A stretch of DNA of 64,000 nt from JAWLDA01 sp041686855 (GCA_041686855.1 JAWLDA010000009.1:121466-185465); one strand, 5' to 3'. Shown: positions 35,124 through 44,225, counted from the first letter of the stretch. The notes: generated by a model not told the origin, from the sequence alone. Numbers and translations: made by a program.

Positions 35124-36280
35124 AGACGTATCGCGCAAGCCGATCCTTAATACTCCTGGTCTGCCTTGCGTCACTTCTTACCGGCTGTTGGGATTACAGC
35201 GACATCGAGACGCGAGCATTTGTCCTGGGCCTTGGAGTCGACCTGGACAAGGCCTCTCCCGACGGAGGTTACCTACTCACAGTCGAAATACCCCATACAA
35301 CGTCGTCCCAGATGCAAGGACCCACTCCCGGCGGTGGAGGAGGCGGAGAGCCCAAACTCGTGGCTGATGCTACCGGGAAAACGGTAGCTGACGCGACGGT
35401 TGCACTTGGCAAGAAACTGCCACTCACTCCGGCTTGGGGGCAGATTATTTCGGTGGTCATTTCGGAAGAAGTGGCTCGCGAGGGAATTAACCATATTTTG
35501 GACATTTTTATCCGGGGGGTGCGATTGAATATTCGTGCCCGCCTTTTCGTCGTAGAAGGTAGCGCGGGCGAGGCTTTTGCACACCAGTCCACATCTCAAC
35601 CCGTCACCTCGCAAGTACTGCGTCTCATGGAACATCACTTCGACTACTACCCGCGATTTGCGAAGCCGAATCCACTGCACGAAGCGAAACGACCGATCAA
35701 CGAAGGGCCAACGCTCTTGCCGCGGCTCGTCATGGAGGGAGGAGAACTCATCATCAGTGGGGCGGCGGTGATGCGAGAAGGGAGTATGGTCGGCTGGCTC
35801 GATGAAGAGACGGCAGAAGGAGCCAATTGGTTGTTGGGAGACGTAAAGCGTTCTCACCTCATTCTTCCCTGTCCGGGAAGCCCGAACAGTTCGATCGCTT
35901 TGGAACTACGATCCAAGGGGCGAAGGATCAAATTCCGTCAGACAGAGCCCGTTGCACAATTCCACTTTGAACTTGCAGCTCATGCGCGCATCATGGACAT
36001 GGCGAATTGTCCGCTGAGTCCCGTTACTGTGGAGGATCGCCGCAAGATTGAGGCTGATGCCGAGGCCGCCTTGAACAAACGGGCCATGCGAGCAATCACT
36101 CGTGCGCAAGACGAGCTGGGAGTGGACTTTCTTGGACTGGATGTCTACCTACAGCGTCACGCCCCGAGAGTTTGGCGAGAGCTCGATTGGGAGCTGGCTT
36201 TTCCCCAGGTGCGCGTCACGGTAGGCTCGGACATCACGATCACTGATCCCGGTAGCATCAACCGAGAGGCGCGGTTGTAG
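35120..36280 (+). CDS. Spore germination lipoprotein C subunit (Ger(x)C)
   Basis: 386 aa lipoprotein, lipobox LLTGCWDYSDIETRAF, preceded by a basic, hydrophobic signal sequence. A GGGGGG-like stretch near residues 70-78 recalls the other two C subunits. The ATG 35120 overlaps the gerB stop. It ends eight bases from a convergent gene, leaving no room for a separate terminator. Confidence 0.94.
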   Translation: MKTYRASRSLILLVCLASLLTGCWDYSDIETRAFVLGLGVDLDKASPDGGYLLTVEIPHTTSSQMQGPTPGGGGGGEPKLVADATGKTVADATVALGKKLPLTPAWGQIISVVISEEVAREGINHILDIFIRGVRLNIRARLFVVEGSAGEAFAHQSTSQPVTSQVLRLMEHHFDYYPRFAKPNPLHEAKRPINEGPTLLPRLVMEGGELIISGAAVMREGSMVGWLDEETAEGANWLLGDVKRSHLILPCPGSPNSSIALELRSKGRRIKFRQTEPVAQFHFELAAHARIMDMANCPLSPVTVEDRRKIEADAEAALNKRAMRAITRAQDELGVDFLGLDVYLQRHAPRVWRELDWELAFPQVRVTVGSDITITDPGSINREARL

Positions 36281-36288
36281 ACCGCCCC

Positions 36289-37827
36289 TCAAATCTCCGG
36301 AATGAGATCGAAGTACTCGTCGTCTTCGTTCTTGCCGCCGTGCCCTTTCCCCACATCTTTTTCGCTGGCGACAAACTCCACCGATTTTACCCATTTCACC
36401 ATCTTATAGCCGAGCTGGTTCTCGACCCGCAACCTAAGCGGTGCGCCGTAAAGATGTGGAAGCGGTTGGTCGTTCATTTCGTAGGCGAGAATGCACTCAG
36501 AGCGCAGGGCGTTCTCCAACTTTTGTGTGTCGTAGTACTCGCCGCCGTACAACCCTTCGCCGAAGGAGTTAAAGACGACCACCTTCGCTTCAGGCAGGGG
36601 GCGGACCACCTCCGCAAGCTTGGCGATCGTCAGACCGCCCCACTGAGCAATCCCCGACCATCCCTGGATGCAGTGGTGCATCGTGATCTGCTCGTGCTTG
36701 CCTAAAGCTTTAATCTCATCGAGGGAGAGACTGACGGGATTCTCGACCAGACCCGAGACCTCGAGTCGAAATTCGCGGAAATCGTCGGCGGCGAGACCTC
36801 GCCATTCGTCGGACTCCGGCATCTTGCCATTGGGCCAAAAGTAGGGAGAGATGTCCTCCCGTGTGTATTGGGCACGCGGTACCAAACGACCAAAAAGGAG
36901 ACGGCGCATGATACCCGTGTGGACGAAGCGGGCAAAGTACTGCATCACCCGTGGTCGGTTCCACGATAACCAGTGTGCGAAGAGTGCGACGGCGCCGACG
37001 AATCCGATTCCGAGCAGCCCAAGCACCGCGCCGTTTGAGCCGTTGCCACTTATGCCGAGGACGATGTGGTTCATGTTTTTGGCGAACCCTGTTGCGATTA
37101 CCAACGAAACGTGCATGACCAGGAATGCGAGATAACCGAGTAAGAGAGCAAAGTGGATCGAACGGGCCGACTGTCTCCCGCCGAAGAGCCGGGCGTACCA
37201 CGGAAAGTGATTTACGACAGACGGCGACATGGCCATGGCCGTGAGCAGCGACAACGGGGCCATGATAAAGACCACCGCGAAGTACCCCACTTGTTGCAGG
37301 GCATTGTAAAACAATAAAGTCTCAGGCTTAGGCGGCCAGTGAAACGTCGCGTAGTGTACAAGGACAGCCCATGCATTGGGGATGATCTGCGTCGAGGTCG
37401 GCACCAGGCGGTCCCATTCATCGGTTACAAAGAGCAGAGTGACGTAGACGACGCCGTTCAAAAACCAAAAGAGGGCGGGTAGGAAGTGCCAGTGGCGCGC
37501 CACGCCGATGGTGTGTCGGTAACCAGGGAGCGCGACCCACGGTGAGATGTAGCGAGCATCCTCCTTGGCAGTCCACACTTTATCGGGGGGAATCTCCACC
37601 GGGGTGAAGCGAATCCACTCCGTTCCCGGCGTACAGTGATCGTTCCGGTAGAGACGCGGATGGTCCATCAAAATCGAAAGTCCACTACGGATGAGCAAAA
37701 TGATGAAGAGAAAGTTGACGAAATGCGTGATGCGGATCCAGGCAACGACAATCGGCAGTGCGATCAGGCCGAGAACGACCCAGACGATGGGGCGCCCAAG
37801 GACATTCGCCCCTAACTCCCGGGCCAT
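36289..37827 (-). CDS. Membrane cytochrome b fused to a molybdopterin oxidoreductase domain
   Basis: 512 aa. The N-terminal half (about 1-300) has some six transmembrane helices with paired histidines (ITHFVNF, HWHFLPALFWF, IHFALLLGYLAFLVMHVSL), fitting a di-heme cytochrome b561/FdnI-type domain. The C-terminal part (about 340-500) is a sulfite-oxidase-fold molybdopterin domain; HHCIQGWSGIAQWGG contains the Mo-ligand Cys. No Tat signal precedes the Mo domain, so its side of the membrane depends on helix count. It would pass electrons between the quinone pool and an oxo-substrate. Divergent from nosZ. Substrate unknown. Confidence 0.85.
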   Translation of the reverse strand: MARELGANVLGRPIVWVVLGLIALPIVVAWIRITHFVNFLFIILLIRSGLSILMDHPRLYRNDHCTPGTEWIRFTPVEIPPDKVWTAKEDARYISPWVALPGYRHTIGVARHWHFLPALFWFLNGVVYVTLLFVTDEWDRLVPTSTQIIPNAWAVLVHYATFHWPPKPETLLFYNALQQVGYFAVVFIMAPLSLLTAMAMSPSVVNHFPWYARLFGGRQSARSIHFALLLGYLAFLVMHVSLVIATGFAKNMNHIVLGISGNGSNGAVLGLLGIGFVGAVALFAHWLSWNRPRVMQYFARFVHTGIMRRLLFGRLVPRAQYTREDISPYFWPNGKMPESDEWRGLAADDFREFRLEVSGLVENPVSLSLDEIKALGKHEQITMHHCIQGWSGIAQWGGLTIAKLAEVVRPLPEAKVVVFNSFGEGLYGGEYYDTQKLENALRSECILAYEMNDQPLPHLYGAPLRLRVENQLGYKMVKWVKSVEFVASEKDVGKGHGGKNEDDEYFDLIPEI

Positions 37828-37914
37828 TTGTCCTTTCTATGGAGGACTCACTCCTCTGTTGCCGGTTCTTTCCGCCGTTTATCATGAGTGCCGCACCGTA
37901 CCTCGCGTCCGTTT

Positions 37915-37934
37915 GCTACCAAAGTCGCAGACGA
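37915..37934. promoter_or_regulatory. nosZ-upstream copy of the 20-bp motif
   Basis: GCTACCAAAGTCGCAGACGA differs at two positions from the copy upstream of the ferredoxin-NADP reductase (25548-25567). It lies 65 bp before the nosZ start. Unlike the other site, no matching left arm is seen here. Confidence 0.55.
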
Positions 37935-37998
37935 CCCGTAGGGCGGGTGCGATACTGATCTTGCAAGCCATGCCGGAAAATCAGAAGGAGTGTAGGAC

Positions 37999-39900
37999 GT
38001 GTCACAAAAAGCCAAGGGGTCCCTGCGTTGGTGGATTCCGTTTGCACTGGCGATCGGTGTGTTGGCGTTCGTAATGTCGATGAACAACAATGGCGCCGAC
38101 GTCCTCAGCAGCGCCCCAGTCACGACTGGCGAAGCGTCGGCAGCCGTCAAGACGTACGTGCCGCCGGGGGAGCACGATGATTACTACATGTTTGCATCGG
38201 GAGGCCACTCAGGCAATGTATTCGTCTATGGGCTTCCCTCGATGAGACGTATTCGAACGGTACCGGTCTTTACGCCGGAGTCTGCGACGGGCTACGGCTT
38301 CGACGACCACAGTAAAGAGATGCTCGGAGGGTACACCTGGGGAGACGTTCACCACCCCGCGCTCTCTGAGACAAAGGGCGAGTACGACGGACGCTGGCTT
38401 TTTGTCACAGACGTAGCCAACAATCGGGTCGCTCGTGTGGATCTGGACACGTTTATGACCGAACAGATCCTTGGTCCGATTCCCAACGTGATGGGACCGC
38501 ACTGCGCGGCCTTCATCACACCCAACAGCGAGTACCTCTTCCTCCCGACCCGTTTCTCCACGCCTCTGCCGGTTGGCCGATACGTGCCCCTAGAGGAGTA
38601 TGGCGAGGAGTATTATGGTGCGATGAGCGCCATCGCTGTCGATCCCGAGGATGGGGAGATGAGCGTGGCCTACCAACTGTTGCTTCCGCCATGGCAGTAC
38701 GATCTCTCTGACGCCGGTAAGCTGGAGAGCGAGGGCTGGGCGTTCTTGTCCACCTTCAATTCCGAAGAGGCGACCGAACACCTCGAGGTCAACGCCTCCC
38801 AGAGCGATCGCGACTACATCGTCGTCTTTAATTGGAAAGAGGCTGAGAAGGCCGTTGCAGAGGGCAAGTTTAGCCTTGTAGACGGTGAAAAGATGCTCGA
38901 TCCTGCTGACGTCCCCGGGCTCGTCTACCTGATTCCGGTAGCCAAGAGCCCCCACGGGGTGGATGTCTCGCCGGACGGGCGCTGGATCGTTGCGAGCGGG
39001 AAGCTCTCCCCGACCACGACGGCGTATGACTTCCGCAAGATTAAAGAAGCCATCGCTAACGAGGACTTTGAGGACACGGTACGCGGTCTCCCCGTCCTGA
39101 ACTATGAGACGGTGAGAGCCGGAGAAGTGCCTGTCGGACTCGGCCCGTTGCACACTCAGTTTGACGGTGAGGGGTACGCCTACACGTCACTCTTCCTCGA
39201 AAGTGCTATCACCAAGTGGAAGCTGGGTACGTGGGAAGTTGTCGACAAGGAAGCTATCCGCTACAGCGTGGGGCACTTGGCCATCCCCGGTGGAGATACG
39301 GTCGCTCCTAAAGCCGAGTACCTGGTCTCCCTCAACAAATTGGCGAAGGACAGTTACCTGCCTGTTGGACCTTCCCACCCTGAGAGCATGGACCTCATTG
39401 ACCTCTCAGGCGAGAAGATGGAGATGATTTACTCCGCGCCAACCGATCCGGAGCCGCACTACGCCCAGATTATCGATGCAGACAAGATCGACCCGATCCT
39501 GGTCTTCCCCAAGGATGAGACACGGCCCAACTCGGTGTGGAAGCCTCAGGACGCTCGGATTGTCAGGGAGGGTAACCAAGTCACCGTGTACGGTATGGCG
39601 GTGCGCAGCCGGTTTGTGCCCGACAAGATCGAGGTGAACGAAGGAGACACCGTCACGCTCTACATTACCAACGTCGAACAGGACTCCGACATCACCCACG
39701 GTTTTGCCATCAACCTGTACAATCTCAACTTCGAAATCCAACCCGGCGAGACCAAAAAGATGACCTTTGTCGCCGATAAGCCGGGTGTGTACCCGTTCTA
39801 CTGCTCTAACTTCTGCTCGGCGCTGCATCAGGAGATGCAAGGGTACCTCCTCGTTAAGCCTCAAGAGGGTGGAGAGCTGGAGAGTGCTGCAGCGCACTAA
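37999..39900 (+). CDS. nosZ: Nitrous oxide reductase, clade II (Sec-type)
   Basis: 633 aa copper enzyme reducing N2O to N2 outside the cytoplasmic membrane. The N-terminus has a plain hydrophobic signal or anchor (WWIPFALAIGVLAFVMS) with no twin-arginine motif, which marks clade II. Cu-Z ligands are in GDVHHP, GPHCAAF and SPHGVDVS; the C-terminal cupredoxin domain has the Cu-A site YCSNFCSALHQEMQGY with both Cys, His and Met. GTG start with AAGGAG about nine bases upstream. First gene of the nos operon; a GC-rich hairpin follows. Confidence 0.97.
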   Translation: MSQKAKGSLRWWIPFALAIGVLAFVMSMNNNGADVLSSAPVTTGEASAAVKTYVPPGEHDDYYMFASGGHSGNVFVYGLPSMRRIRTVPVFTPESATGYGFDDHSKEMLGGYTWGDVHHPALSETKGEYDGRWLFVTDVANNRVARVDLDTFMTEQILGPIPNVMGPHCAAFITPNSEYLFLPTRFSTPLPVGRYVPLEEYGEEYYGAMSAIAVDPEDGEMSVAYQLLLPPWQYDLSDAGKLESEGWAFLSTFNSEEATEHLEVNASQSDRDYIVVFNWKEAEKAVAEGKFSLVDGEKMLDPADVPGLVYLIPVAKSPHGVDVSPDGRWIVASGKLSPTTTAYDFRKIKEAIANEDFEDTVRGLPVLNYETVRAGEVPVGLGPLHTQFDGEGYAYTSLFLESAITKWKLGTWEVVDKEAIRYSVGHLAIPGGDTVAPKAEYLVSLNKLAKDSYLPVGPSHPESMDLIDLSGEKMEMIYSAPTDPEPHYAQIIDADKIDPILVFPKDETRPNSVWKPQDARIVREGNQVTVYGMAVRSRFVPDKIEVNEGDTVTLYITNVEQDSDITHGFAINLYNLNFEIQPGETKKMTFVADKPGVYPFYCSNFCSALHQEMQGYLLVKPQEGGELESAAAH

Positions 39901-39917
39901 TGTGTGAACCAAAGAAT

Positions 39918-39943
39918 GGGGCCCCGGCCGCATCCGGGGTCCC
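39918..39943 (+). terminator. GC-rich intercistronic hairpin after nosZ
   Basis: GGGGCCCCGG pairs with CCGGGGTCCC around CCGCAT (10-bp stem, one G-U). No T-tract follows, so partial termination or mRNA protection giving more nosZ than downstream transcript is more likely than full termination. Confidence 0.5.
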
Positions 39944-39973
39944 AACGGTTCAAGTTGAGAAGGAGGGAGAGTC

Positions 39974-40630
39974 TTGGCACGGTTGTTGATGGGGCGACTA
40001 AGCCGACGGAGTATTGTGATCGTCGTGGCGGCGGGGCTCCTCGTTATTCTAAGCTCTAAGTTGCCTGTCTGGGGGATGCTCATGGACGCACCCCAGTACC
40101 CCGAAGGATTGCGGGTGGTGGTGTACCCCCACGGCGTTCAAGGGGATATCGAGATCATTAACATTCTCAATCACTACGTGGGTATGAAGCCGATCGAGCC
40201 CAATGACTTCGCGGAGTTTCGTTATGTACCCATGTTGATGATGCTCCTTGGCTTATTGGTGATCGGGTCGGCGCTCAGTCGGCGCCGCTGGAGCGTGGTG
40301 GTCGTACTTTGCCTAACGCTCCTAGGCGGCATCGCCGGACTGATGGATCTCCAGGGATGGTTGTACGAGTACGGTCACGACCTGGATCCGACGGCCCCGC
40401 TCGATTTTGAACCGTTTACTCCGCCGATGGTCGGCTCCAACGTCATTTGGAACTTTGAGACGGTCTCCTATTTCCTGACGGGCACCTACGTGCTGGCTCT
40501 GGCCGGGCTCATGATGCTCTACGGATTGTTGCGAGACGGGACGCGGGTACGTCAGACAGTGGACGATGCAACCCCGACCGCGGTCAAGACGAGTCGCACC
40601 CGCACCAGCAGAGAGTTGGCGCCGGAATGA
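39974..40630 (+). CDS. nosB: NosB-like membrane protein
   Basis: 218 aa with about five hydrophobic segments and an extracytoplasmic loop (PVWGMLMDAPQYPEGL). Position directly after nosZ and before nosD matches NosB, a membrane protein specific to clade II nos clusters whose role is not settled. TTG start is supported by AGGAGGGAG upstream. The basic C-terminal tail is cytoplasmic by the positive-inside rule. The gene name rests mainly on context. Confidence 0.7.
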   Translation: MARLLMGRLSRRSIVIVVAAGLLVILSSKLPVWGMLMDAPQYPEGLRVVVYPHGVQGDIEIINILNHYVGMKPIEPNDFAEFRYVPMLMMLLGLLVIGSALSRRRWSVVVVLCLTLLGGIAGLMDLQGWLYEYGHDLDPTAPLDFEPFTPPMVGSNVIWNFETVSYFLTGTYVLALAGLMMLYGLLRDGTRVRQTVDDATPTAVKTSRTRTSRELAPE

Positions 40631-42018
40631 GACGGATACGGCGGTTCGCAGTGGTGATCACGGCGAGTCTGTCGATCCTCTTCGCTGGCGCTTGGACGGC
40701 GAACGGCGCTAATTGGAGTGTGGGCCCAAAGGGTGATTTCTCCACCATTTCGGGGGCTCTGGAGGCGGCCGCAGACGGCGACGTGATCCGGGTGGAGCGG
40801 GGCGATTACCAGGAGCGAGTGTTGGTCGATCGCTCGGTGCAGCTTGTGGGCAATCCCGGCGCGGTGATTGACGGGCAGGGGCAGGGATCGACGGTGACGG
40901 TGACGGCTGACGGCGCGGTGGTTCAGGGATTCACCGTGAGGGGGAGCGGGATGCGCCTCACAAAAGACGATGCCGGGATCACGATCCAGGGAGCCGCCGG
41001 CGTGATGGTTCGGGGCAATCGCCTCGAGGGCAACCTGCACGGCATCTATGTCTCGGAAGCCGCCGACGCCGGACTGTTTGAGAACGTCATCTCCGGACCT
41101 GGACATCTCATCCAGGAAGACAGGGGAAACGGGATTCACATGTTCCATTCCCCCGGAGCCCGGATTGCCCGCAATCAGATCACGACGACGCGGGACGGAG
41201 TCTACTTCTCGTTCTCACACGGGGCCGAGGTGCGCGACAACCGGGTGACCCAGGCGCGGTACGGTTTGCACTACATGTACTCCGACGACAACCTCTTTGA
41301 AGGGAACCTCTTTGAAGAGAACGTTGCAGGGGCTGCGCTCATGTTCTCTAACCGGCTCCGCCTCCTCGACAATCAGTTTGTGAACAACCGGGGCCGACGG
41401 GCGTATGGTCTCTTTCTCAAGGCGGTCGGCGAGGTGCACGCGTCCGGCAATCTGATTGCATTCAACACGACGGGGGTGTTTGTGGACCAATCCAATCGGA
41501 ACGAGCTACATGGCAACCTCCTGGTGCACAACGACGTCGCGGTCCTTCTCAACGCCAGTGGTCGTCACAATCGATTTGAGGGAAATCACTTCGGCGGCAA
41601 CCTGGAGGACGTGCGTGTCGACGGAACATTGCCCGATGCATTCAGCGGAAATTACTGGGATACGTACGCTGGGCTGGACCTTGATGGGGACGGGTTCGGA
41701 GATTCACCGCACCAATCGGGGGAGATCTACGCTGAGCTTATCGCCCGCCACCCGGAGCTGCAACTGTTTGTACACGGACCGGCGTTCCGGTTCCTCAGTC
41801 AGCTCGAGCGCTGGTTCCCCGTCGTGCGCATCCCAAGGGCGATGGATGTCAGGCCACTCGCCCAACCGAGAGAGTTAAGGACTGGAGCGTACAGTTTGGG
41901 CGCGGAGTCGGCGAAGCCGTCGTGGACCATGGGCGCACTCTCCCTTGGGGGACTGCTCCTGGCTATTTACGCAAGGCAACGAGGAGGGCGATACCGTTGG
42001 CGGCCATCGAAGTCGTGA
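40627..42018 (+). CDS. nosD: NosD, periplasmic parallel beta-helix maturation protein
   Basis: 463 aa. Signal peptide at residues 1-27, then many beta-helix turns with the N-x-x-x-N-x-x-G-I/V pattern (RGNRLEGNLHGIYV, RDNRVTQARYGLHYM), as in NosD/CASH-domain proteins required for Cu-Z assembly. Unusually clear is a C-terminal membrane helix (ALSLGGLLLAIYA) with a basic tail, so it is probably anchored. Overlaps nosB by four bases and the ATPase gene by 22. Confidence 0.93.
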   Translation: MRRIRRFAVVITASLSILFAGAWTANGANWSVGPKGDFSTISGALEAAADGDVIRVERGDYQERVLVDRSVQLVGNPGAVIDGQGQGSTVTVTADGAVVQGFTVRGSGMRLTKDDAGITIQGAAGVMVRGNRLEGNLHGIYVSEAADAGLFENVISGPGHLIQEDRGNGIHMFHSPGARIARNQITTTRDGVYFSFSHGAEVRDNRVTQARYGLHYMYSDDNLFEGNLFEENVAGAALMFSNRLRLLDNQFVNNRGRRAYGLFLKAVGEVHASGNLIAFNTTGVFVDQSNRNELHGNLLVHNDVAVLLNASGRHNRFEGNHFGGNLEDVRVDGTLPDAFSGNYWDTYAGLDLDGDGFGDSPHQSGEIYAELIARHPELQLFVHGPAFRFLSQLERWFPVVRIPRAMDVRPLAQPRELRTGAYSLGAESAKPSWTMGALSLGGLLLAIYARQRGGRYRWRPSKS

Positions 42019-42674
42019 GTTTGCGCAAGCGGTTCGGCGATGTAGAGGTGTTGAAAGGACTCGACCTGTCCGTGAACCCTGGTGAAGCCGTGGCTGTTCG
42101 GGGTGCGAACGGCAGCGGCAAGAGCACGCTGCTGCGTACCCTTGCCGGGCTCGTTAGGGCCGACAGCGGGAAGGTGCAGGTTTTGGGACGTTCGCCATGG
42201 CCTGCAGGGGGGCGCGGCGCGGGATACATGCCCCAGCGAGTCGAGTTCCCTCCGCACTTCACGGCTGGAGAGATCCTGGGATTCTTCGCCAAAGCGCGGG
42301 GTATCGCCCTCTCTGAAGTCGAGCCCGCCGCTCGGGCCTTTGCGATCACCTATATGGAGCGTCCCGTAGGATCGTTGTCAGGGGGAATGACCCAACGACT
42401 CGCCTTGGCGGTGGCGTTCATGGGGGCTCCTAAAGTGCTCCTCGTTGACGAACCGACGACGGCTCTCGATGACGTAGGTGTTGACTGCTTCGGGAGTGCG
42501 CTCGAAGCCGCCCTGTTACGGGGAGCCGCCGCCGTCTTTACGACTCACCGCCTCGCGTTGACAGCCCATTGGGCGACGCGGGTTTACCGCCTCGAAGACG
42601 GCGCGCTTAGAGGCGACGAATCGCTGGAAAGCGTCGGTCAGTCTGGAGCAGGGAGAGGAGTGAGCCACGTATGA
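41997..42674 (+). CDS. nosF: NosF, ABC ATPase for NosZ maturation
   Basis: 225 aa. Walker A ANGSGKST, signature LSGGMTQRLALA, Walker B VLLVDEPTTALD. Works with the NosY permease and NosD to complete the Cu-Z sulfide centre. The start is the TTG at 41997, eight bases after GAGGAGGG and inside the nosD end; a longer frame from 41922 would lie wholly inside nosD without a ribosome site. Confidence 0.92.
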   Translation: MAAIEVVSLRKRFGDVEVLKGLDLSVNPGEAVAVRGANGSGKSTLLRTLAGLVRADSGKVQVLGRSPWPAGGRGAGYMPQRVEFPPHFTAGEILGFFAKARGIALSEVEPAARAFAITYMERPVGSLSGGMTQRLALAVAFMGAPKVLLVDEPTTALDDVGVDCFGSALEAALLRGAAAVFTTHRLALTAHWATRVYRLEDGALRGDESLESVGQSGAGRGVSHV

Positions 42675-43561
42675 GTGCCTTGCGAACGAGCGCCTTGCGT
42701 GCCGGCGCATCGAGTGTGCCCGCACTACGGATGGGTACCTTGGGGACGGTGAAAGAAGTGGCCCGCATGGAGTTTGCCGGCGCGCTGCGGGCATCGTGGT
42801 TGCGGTGGATGGTGGCGCTTTTCGCCGTGACTGCCATCGCCATGAGCTACGCAGGCTCCCTGGCGTCCGGAGTGCCAGGGTTCCAGGGTTTTAGTCGCAC
42901 GAGCGTCTCGCTGATCAACCTCGTCTTGTTGATCGTGCCCTCATTGGCGCTGGTCCTGGGGATCTCCGGATTCGTCGGGCGACCGGGGTATTGGGAACTC
43001 CTCCTGGCGCAGGGAATGACGCGCCAGGCCGTGCTGGCGGGGAAGTACATCGGGTACCTTGCGGCCCTTTGGCTCTCCCTATTGGGCGGGGTGAGCGCCG
43101 TCGGCGTCGTGTTTGCCCTGGTTGCCGGGGCGAACGCTTGGAGTCAGTTGGCGTTGCTCGCGGTCGAGGGTGCGGCGGCGATTGCCGCTTACCTCAGTGT
43201 GGCGGCTTTGGTAGCAGTTGTGACGAGGGATCAGAGCAAAGCGCTGATTGCCGGAGTGGCAGTGTGGTTTCTTTCGGTGATCGTGTACGACCTAGCTGTG
43301 GCAAGTATCGCAGTGGCCTTGCCTGCACCGGCAAACGTCTGGGCGCTTGTCGGCTTGGTGCTTGGCAACCCCGCGGATATGATCCGCACGGCCTTCTTTG
43401 TCGGGGTGGGAGTGAGTGATTCACTCGGTCCGACGGGCGCCGCTCTCGGGCATTTTCTTGGGTCGAAAGGGAGCTTCTACCTGCTCAACGTCGGTGTGGC
43501 TCTCTGGTCGGCCGCGTGTTTGGCGGTTGCCATGAGGATCTCCCGACGGTGGGAGTTTTGA
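42671..43561 (+). CDS. nosY: NosY, ABC permease for NosZ maturation
   Basis: 296 aa with about six transmembrane helices (FAVTAIAMSYAGSLASG, LINLVLLIVPSLALVLGISG and others), matching NosY. ATG overlaps the nosF stop by four bases. The N-terminal 25 residues contain near-repeats (ALRTSALRAGASSVPALRMG) not typical of the family; an internal ATG (residue 22) could be the true start. Confidence 0.9.
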   Translation: MSALRTSALRAGASSVPALRMGTLGTVKEVARMEFAGALRASWLRWMVALFAVTAIAMSYAGSLASGVPGFQGFSRTSVSLINLVLLIVPSLALVLGISGFVGRPGYWELLLAQGMTRQAVLAGKYIGYLAALWLSLLGGVSAVGVVFALVAGANAWSQLALLAVEGAAAIAAYLSVAALVAVVTRDQSKALIAGVAVWFLSVIVYDLAVASIAVALPAPANVWALVGLVLGNPADMIRTAFFVGVGVSDSLGPTGAALGHFLGSKGSFYLLNVGVALWSAACLAVAMRISRRWEF

Positions 43562-43610
43562 TACGACGCATGTCAACGGTGAACGAGAAAAAGTGAGGAG
43601 TGAAAGAGAA

Positions 43611-44078
43611 GTGAAAAGAAATAAGTGGGTCGTTGCGACAGGCATGATGATGTTGGTATTCGCGCTGATCCTCTCAGGCTGCGGCGGAGGGGATCAGACC
43701 GCTGTAAACTCGACCGACGACGCGCAACCCAAAACGAGTGAGACGGTGCAAGCGACAGCGGGAGCCGCTGCTTCGGGTGATGAGGACGGCGACAAAGTGG
43801 TGGTGGAGTTGAAGAATTTCGCATTTCAACCCGCCGAGATCACGGTAGCCGCCGGAACGACGGTCGTCTTTCGCAATGAGGACGTGTCGACGCACAACGT
43901 GCTCCAGACCACGGAGGACAAAGTGAATAGCGAAGAACCAGGATTTGAGTCGCCCCAGCTGCCGCAAGGCGTCACCTGGGAGTACACCTTTAACGAACCC
44001 GGTGAGTACCCAGTCTTGTGCACCGTCGGATCGCACTACCTGATGGGTATGGTTGGTAACGTGATCGTGACGCCGTAG
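43611..44078 (+). CDS. Cupredoxin lipoprotein (plastocyanin-like)
   Basis: 155 aa. Lipobox LILSGCGGG, a Ser/Thr/Asp-rich linker, then a type I copper domain with ligands His (STHNVL), Cys, His and Met in VLCTVGSHYLMGMVG. It lies 50 bases after nosY and is followed by a terminator, so is probably the last gene of the nos operon. As an anchored one-electron carrier it may donate electrons to NosZ in place of the c-type cytochromes found in other nos clusters, which are missing here. GTG start with GAGGAG upstream. Confidence 0.85.
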   Translation: MKRNKWVVATGMMMLVFALILSGCGGGDQTAVNSTDDAQPKTSETVQATAGAAASGDEDGDKVVVELKNFAFQPAEITVAAGTTVVFRNEDVSTHNVLQTTEDKVNSEEPGFESPQLPQGVTWEYTFNEPGEYPVLCTVGSHYLMGMVGNVIVTP

Positions 44079-44122
44079 CGTACGCGCGTAGGGATTCCCT
44101 TGCGTAGTCATGAAGGGGAGAA

Positions 44123-44152
44123 GGGCCGCTTAAGAAAGCGGCCCTACTTATT
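44123..44152 (+). terminator. Rho-independent terminator of the nos operon
   Basis: GGGCCGCTT-AAGA-AAGCGGCCC, a perfect 9-bp stem with a 4-nt loop, followed by TACTTATT. Lies 45 bases after the cupredoxin stop. Confidence 0.85.
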
Positions 44153-44225
44153 ACGCTCGAAACGAGTATTCCCGGGGTGATCGGGGCAACGTGAAGAAAA
44201 ATCGCGTTCTAAGGAAGGAATCGCC

